Under the pieces are notes generated by a model, which saw only the letters and a list, made by a program, of their open reading frames with translations, was not told where the DNA came from and searched no databases. From Mytilus trossulus (taxonomy: Eukaryota > Mollusca > Bivalvia > Mytilida > Mytilidae), in NCBI RefSeq assembly GCF_036588685.1, contig NC_086383.1:47636448-47700447 (forward strand): DNA of 64,000 nt. Reading direction: 5' to 3'. Each line of letters opens with the position of its first letter. Position 1 is the stretch's first letter. A program made the translations under genes and the position numbers. Below, piece after piece: positions 58,515-64,000 of the stretch.

Positions 58515-59826
58515 TATATGTCGTGTACAAGTTGCGATTTTGTACAGGTTATAACATGTACAAAAATGTTGTACATGTTATAACTTGTATAATGCAAAAA
58601 TACAAGTTATAAAATATTGCTTAAAATTGGGTTTAACTTGTGCAAAATTTAAGATAAATCTTAATGAAGTAAAATATACATTTAAATTCACCAATGCATA
58701 AAGAACAACAATAAAAAGTCCATCACGTGTATTTTTACGTAGAGGACAATGATCACAAAGTTTCAGGAATATATGTTTTATGACTTATATTGGCAAAATG
58801 TGTTTTCATTTAATTGTATGATTTATGCAGTCCATCATGGCTTAAATAAGTGTGACACTATTTACTATAAGCTTGCATTTCCTAAATGACAATTACATTA
58901 AATACTAGTTCTAGTAACTAAATTCTTCCAAAAAAATTAAGAACAATGCCTAATAATTTTGGGTAATATTCCTCCCTCTCGTTGTATAGCATGCAAAGAT
59001 TTAAACAATGTCTTATTTGCTTACTCTGTAAAAGCAAGATAGAGCTGAAATAGTTTTCATTGGACCACGCTTCATCATCAATGTCTTTGGATCTACTTTC
59101 AACATTTTTGGCCTTCAGCATGTCACTTATGTAAATTTATAACTCATTTTTTTTTTATAAACTATAAGGTAATTGCATGAGGCGAATGTCATTTTGATGT
59201 TTTAAATATATATCCTCTCCTTTGAAAACACGTTTTTGTGGCATTTGGATGTTGTCTGCTCCATGGGCGGGTTGTTGTCTTTAAGACACATACCCCATTT
59301 CCATTCCCAATTTTATTTGTAGACACATCTATCCTGGCTATCCTCTTATGTCTTTTAGGGTCAACTAGAATGAAAGTATTTTACTATTGTCTTTAAAGTG
59401 GACACTCACAATTATTAGTCATCAAATAAAGATATGACCATAGATAGTGACATAACAGGATCATAAGACATGTTCTAAGATATATCATAAGATATGTCCT
59501 AAGATATATCTTATGACAGGTCTTAGGAATGCTTTGTAATACCGACCCTGGCCACTATATCAAAAAAGGACAAAACACACTAACATGGAGGAATAATAAA
59601 AAAGTTATGAAAATATTATTGAGGTTAATAACGTCTGTTACGATAATAGAGACATATCCTTATTTTTCGATTTTGTACAAATTAAAACCATTTTTAAGCA
59701 ATATTTTGTACAGGTTATAACATGTACGAGGTACTTTTGTACATGTTATAACTTGTATTTTTGCATTATACAAGTTATAACATGTACAGTATTTTTGTTC
59801 ACGTTATAACCTGTACACGACATATA
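58515..59826. mobile_element. Inverted-repeat element with arms built of GTTATAAC units
   Basis: The left arm (58515 to about 58640) and right arm (about 59683-59826) are inverted copies. Both start 'tatatgtcgtgtaca' read from outside and continue through 'gttataacttgtataatgc' to 'aaaatattgcttaaaa'. The palindrome GTTATAAC flanked by TGTACA repeats two to four times per arm; the right arm has an extra unit. Between them, a minus-strand frame at 59121-58918 (67 residues with MLKAKNVESRSKD) is unrecognised. A patch of 'ctaagatatatcataagat' sequence at 59470-59525 is itself palindromic. No transposase identified. Confidence 0.7.
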
Positions 59827-60068
59827 TACAACTAATATATATAAACAAGTATAAATTGAAAACTACGTTCAAGCCTATGATTGCGTTGGATAAAAACCGC
59901 AAATTTATACGTGTGCATGTAATACAAATTTCGTTGTAGAAACTAATATATATATACATTGATCCTTATATTTCTTTGAAGTTTACTGTTGATTTGTGCG
60001 CTGCTGTTTGCTAATTTAAATTGACTTTAATTCCGATCGTATTGTATCGTACACACAAATGCTGTAAT

Positions 60069-60644
60069 CTTAAAGTCATAAGAAACCTCAAATCCAAAAA
60101 ATGCATATGTTTTTTATAACTCAATGGATAGTTTTCATTATAAAACTTATGTACATATACTTTTTTCTGAAGAAATTTCTTTAATTTATTCATATTTAGA
60201 AGAAGTTTACTTTATTTTAATTGCTTGCTTCCAGCAACCAATTCCCCCGACATATTTTCCGTATGCAAAGTGACCTCAGTGTGACCCATCTCGTAAAAAT
60301 CCGGTGATCACAATACGCATGGATGTCCTTAAAATAAACTATTATTTGAATTCACATGTTAAACACGTGCTCTCTTTCCATGCTTTTTTGTTTATTTTTT
60401 GTCGATTGTTGACAAACAGGTGACCATCGTTAAACTTCGGCTTCAAAACACGAACTTTAATTACCTGCCATATTTTCACAACAACACTGACCGATTGAAA
60501 AAAAAATTGACGATTATACGAAATTTACACGAAAAAAAATATAAATTCGTGCACAGAAGACTAAGTTTAGGATATTTGTATGCATTGGTTCAAGAATTGG
60601 AAGTTTATAATTTTTCACCGGTCACTCGTTTCTTATGACTTTAA
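60069..60644. mobile_element. TTAA-flanked inverted-repeat element, unoccupied copy
   Basis: TTAA at 60070-60073 and 60641-60644, with perfect 13-bp inverted repeats AGTCATAAGAAAC immediately inside. The body matches the two arms of the element at 4034-6414 nearly base for base, but lacks the RT segment; the junction is near 60428. Non-autonomous. Confidence 0.75.
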
Positions 60645-61124
60645 TGTCGTCCAAGGAAAGATCAGACTAAATGGACACGATTTAATAACCTCGGCTTAAT
60701 CCAGTAATAATGCAATCAGATTATCTCTTATTTGAAATTTATTGAATGCGAGAAATAAAATGAACAACTGTTAAGTTACGGCGACTTTTCATAGCATTAT
60801 TGAATTAAAAAGTCACCTTGGATCGAAATGAGGCGATAAACAATAGATCATATTATACGTGTGGTCCCAACTCGCTTCAGATAGTACATGTACTATGCTG
60901 TTGAGTGACAACACCGTTGCACGATACAATTTTAACTTGTATTGTAAAGTTAATCTAATTCACATAATCTTAATCTGTTCAGCACAAACATAATCCAGAG
61001 ATCAGACAGAAAGGCATCGGTTTTTAAAAGTTAAACTCAATGAGATGCAATTAGTTGACCTTTAATTGAAATTAATTAAGGACGGAAATGTTCAAATAAG
61101 TGTTAAGTCACGTTTTAATTTTTA

Positions 61125-61535
61125 AGCCCCAGTCACACTATCACATTTCAAGAGCTACACGTTTTGAAAGCGTAGCGAAACGGAAACATAAAAATGAAGC
61201 GTATCGACGAAACGTAGTAGAAACGTAAAAAAAAACGTAATAAAAGGGACCTGCCCCGTATGTTTTGAAAATTCCACAACAAACGTAGTAAAAATTGAAA
61301 CGAAATTGAAACCTTGTAAATATGTACCAAAGCTTAGCGGAACGTAACCAAACGTTCTCACTACGTATCAAACGTATTGATGCGTGGTGGAAACGTGGGT
61401 CTACACGTACTTATACGTAGCAAAACGTAGTAAGAACGAAATACAAACCTAGTAAAACCAAGCTTTCAAAATAACGGGAGATTTTTCTTAAAAACAGTTA
61501 AAAACGTAGTTAAACGTGACAGTGTGACCGGGGCT
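61125..61535. repeat. MITE with AGCCCC(A/G)GTCACACT ends
   Basis: The left end AGCCCCAGTCACACT and the right end AGTGTGACCGGGGCT are inverted with one difference. The 411-bp body is a patchwork of 'aaacgtagtaaaacg'-like strings read on both strands. I recognise the end sequence from many invertebrate MITEs. The open frames on the minus strand follow the repeat and are not genes. Confidence 0.75.
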
Positions 61536-62114
61536 ACAAAATAAAACAACGAAGGCACCCAAATCAACAAATGATCATACCAATTTGAATCTCCAAATCT
61601 CGAAACGTTGTTAAAATTAGGTTATTAAAAATATACTATCAACACTTTCATTTTCTCTAAATGTACCAAACAGGAGACACATAACATAACCACTGATTGG
61701 GAGCGAGCATTGAATCAAAAGCTATTATTTACTGGTACTTCGACAAAACCTGAGTATACATTTAAAAGGCAAAAATAAGTAGTCATAATCTGTTTTGAGA
61801 ATTTAAAAAATAACAATTTGAAAGGTTATTGTATATACTTACAATAAAATGAAACTCAATACAGACTTGGAGGTTAACGATTAGATATGCCGGAGTTTCA
61901 TTCAGTTATTCTCTTTTTCATTTCAAAACATGTTTATTTGTAAAGTACATGCAATTTTACATACATTCTTTGTGAATCACTCATGTCGATTCAAATATTA
62001 CAAAATGAGAAAACTGTTCAAACTAAAACTATTTTACTTTACAAAAAAGACATATAAATCATAAGAACAAATAATAAAATGCTTCTTTTATTTTCTGAAA
62101 CTTGCTTATTCCAG

Positions 62115-63135
62115 TTGTTCTTGGTATTGAATAAACGCTGAGTTTTTGTGTACTGTTAATGTTGTAACTGTATACCTGTTGTTCTGGGGACTACACAAAA
62201 TATTTCATGTACTCTTTATTGTGTTGTTGTATACCGGTTGTTCTGAGCGCTGCACGCAATCTTACGTGTACTGTTAATGTAGTTACTTATACCGGGTGTT
62301 CTGGGCGCTGCACAAATTCTTTGAGTTCCGTGTACTGCTCGTGTTGTTGCTGTATACTTGTTGTTCTGGGGACTACACAAACTATGTCATGAACTCTTTA
62401 TTGTGTCGTTGTATATCAGTTGTTCTGAGCGCTGCGCACAATCTTGCGTGTACTATTTATGTAGTTACTTATACTGGGTATTCTGGGCGCTGCCCAAACT
62501 CTTTGAGTTTCGTGTACTGTTTGTGTTGCTGCTGTAAACTTGTTGTTCTGGGAACTAAACACAATATTTCATGTACTCTTTATTGTGTTGCTGTATACTG
62601 GTTGTTCTTAGCGCTGACACAACTTACGTGTACTGTTAATGTTGTTGCTGCATACCTGTCCTTCTGGGCGTTGCACACACTCTTTGAGTTTCGTGTACTG
62701 TTTGTGTTGTTGCTGTTTACTTTTGTTCTGGGGACTACACACAATCTTTCATGTACTCTTTATTGTGTTGCTGTATACCGGTTGTTCTGAGCGCTGACAT
62801 ACATGACGTGTACTGTTTATGTTATTGCTGTATATCTGCTGTTCTGGGCGCTGCGTCCACTCTTTCGTGTACTCTTTATGTTGTTGCTGTATATCGGTTG
62901 TCCTTGGCGCTGTGCACAATCTTACGTGTTATGTTTATGTTGTTGCTGTATATCTGTTGTTCTGGTCGCTGCTCAAATCTTTCGTGTACTCTTTGTGTTG
63001 TTGCTGTATACCAGCAGTTCTGGGCGCTGCACACAATCTTACGTGTACTGTTTATGTGGTTACTGTATATCTGATGTTTTGGGCGCGGCACACATCTTTC
63101 GTGTACTCTTAATGTGGTTTCTGTTTACCAGTTGA
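62115..63135 (+). repeat. ~60-bp satellite array with a three-unit higher-order period
   Basis: About 17 units, each with a 'gttctgggcgctgcacac'-like core and a 'gtgtactgttaatgttgttg'-like spacer. Core positions are 62181, 62240, 62298, 62363, 62422, 62480, 62545, 62604, 62661, 62725, 62784, 62841, 62900, 62959, 63017 and 63076. Spacing runs 59, 58, 65, then repeats, giving a 180-182 bp supra-unit, before becoming even (57-59) from 62784. Long cysteine/valine-rich open frames in three phases are a by-product of the repeat. Confidence 0.9.
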
Positions 63136-64000
63136 TCTAAAATAATCAATTCTTTTGTAGTCACGAAACCTTTTTTAAAGCTTTTATGTAAAACAAAATC
63201 AATTGTTTATGTTAAAGTGGTGCATACAAATCTCTTGTAAATTCCTGAAATCCTTACATGTAATTTCTTTTTATTATGGCCTCACCGAAGAATGCAATAT
63301 GAAGAAAAGTTAACTCATGTTAATAATGTGCTTGATATTTTGTTATGGGACAGATTTTCAAAAAAAATGAATACATATTCAAAATTGTCCGTGTTCACTT
63401 TTAATATCATTATACTTTAATAAAAAATCAGATGGGCATATTATCCTAACTATATGTATTGGAAATATGACGGATGCTTTATTTTTTTTGTCGCAATTAC
63501 AATGCCAATTAGCCAAAAAGCCATGAGAAAGCACCGGTTATAACAAATATCTGCTGAGAACTGGCTATTTGTAATAAGTATAACATTAATAGAAAATCTA
63601 CCAAACATAAAGGTGGCCTTTTCATTTGATAAGACTTTAAAATCAAGGTTAAAATACTAGATAATGAAAAATGTGTCTTATATAATACTTATCGTGGAAA
63701 AAAATGTATAAAAGCATTTTTTTTTAATATCACAAAATTTCCAACGTAGCTACTTGCTTGATTCAAACGAAGTTCATATTATTAAATGTAATTATAATAA
63801 TAATAGGTTAATATGTAATCAAGTTATCATAATCTTTTTATTCTTTATATCCAGACAATGCAAACTGATAGCAGATAAATGAACGTAATTTATGACGACA
63901 GTATTTAGTGTAAAAATAATGCTTTCGTCAAATAAGGTTTAAGTTTACGAATAGATAATTATATGGTGCAATTACCTACAAATATTATAAAACAGCGTAT
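63136..64000. other. Gene-free end of window
   Basis: AT-rich, no gene or repeat supported by eye. Confidence 0.35.

Noticed and set aside
61141-61371. Minus-strand frames rich in Phe/Arg
   Set aside because: They lie wholly within the MITE at 61125-61535 and mirror its modules.
62207-63135. Cys/Val-rich open frames of 60-164 residues as possible genes
   Set aside because: They occur in all plus-strand phases and are direct translations of the satellite units; frame changes follow unit-length changes.

Overview
The window is eukaryotic, AT-rich and intron-bearing, and looks like a bivalve mollusc, most likely a Mytilus-type mussel. Two things suggest this: animal genes with small exons and GT-AG introns, and many dispersed repeats of kinds I recognise from mussel DNA. 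No database search was possible, so the species is inferred.

Four host genes can be supported. (1) 7744-10065, minus strand: an uninterrupted 773-residue protein built almost entirely of about 30 short leucine-rich repeats. (2) 26035-21999, minus strand: a four-coding-exon EBAG9 (RCAS1) homologue of 208 residues. A 5' UTR splice acceptor lies just upstream of its ATG, and a candidate CpG-containing promoter lies near 36.35 kb. (3) 37928-47873, plus strand: a seven-exon LKAAEAR1 homologue of 173 residues, with an X-box-like motif about 100 bp before its ATG. (4) 55755-57504, plus strand: a three-exon non-muscle/smooth type myosin regulatory light chain of 193 residues with a C-terminal extension. 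Exon joins were assembled by eye and all keep phase.

The largest mobile element is an 8.14 kb Ty3/gypsy-type LTR retrotransposon at 26848-34989. Its two 678-bp LTRs look identical, a 4-bp target duplication flanks it, and it has a polypurine tract and a primer-binding-site candidate. Protease is in one frame and RT/RNase H/integrase plus a long C-terminal extension in the next. No gag gene is visible. It sits upstream of the EBAG9 coding exons, probably inside a 5' UTR intron.

The remainder is mostly repeat. At 1.1-6.4 kb are broken reverse transcriptase fragments, one nested in a TTAA-flanked inverted-repeat element whose unoccupied relative lies at 60.07-60.64 kb. Foldbacks and MITE-like elements lie at 11.4-12.4, 20.1-21.2, 23.6-25.0, 25.74, 35.5, 41.5, 42.3, 58.5-59.8 and 61.1-61.5 kb. 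Tandem families lie at 6.5-7.2, 33.2, 43.3-44.8 and 57.06-57.25 kb, and a roughly 60-bp satellite with a three-unit higher-order period lies at 62.1-63.1 kb. Long stretches at 12.4-14.8, 18.1-20.1, 48.5-51.7, 54.1-55.7 and 63.1-64.0 kb show no gene I can support.
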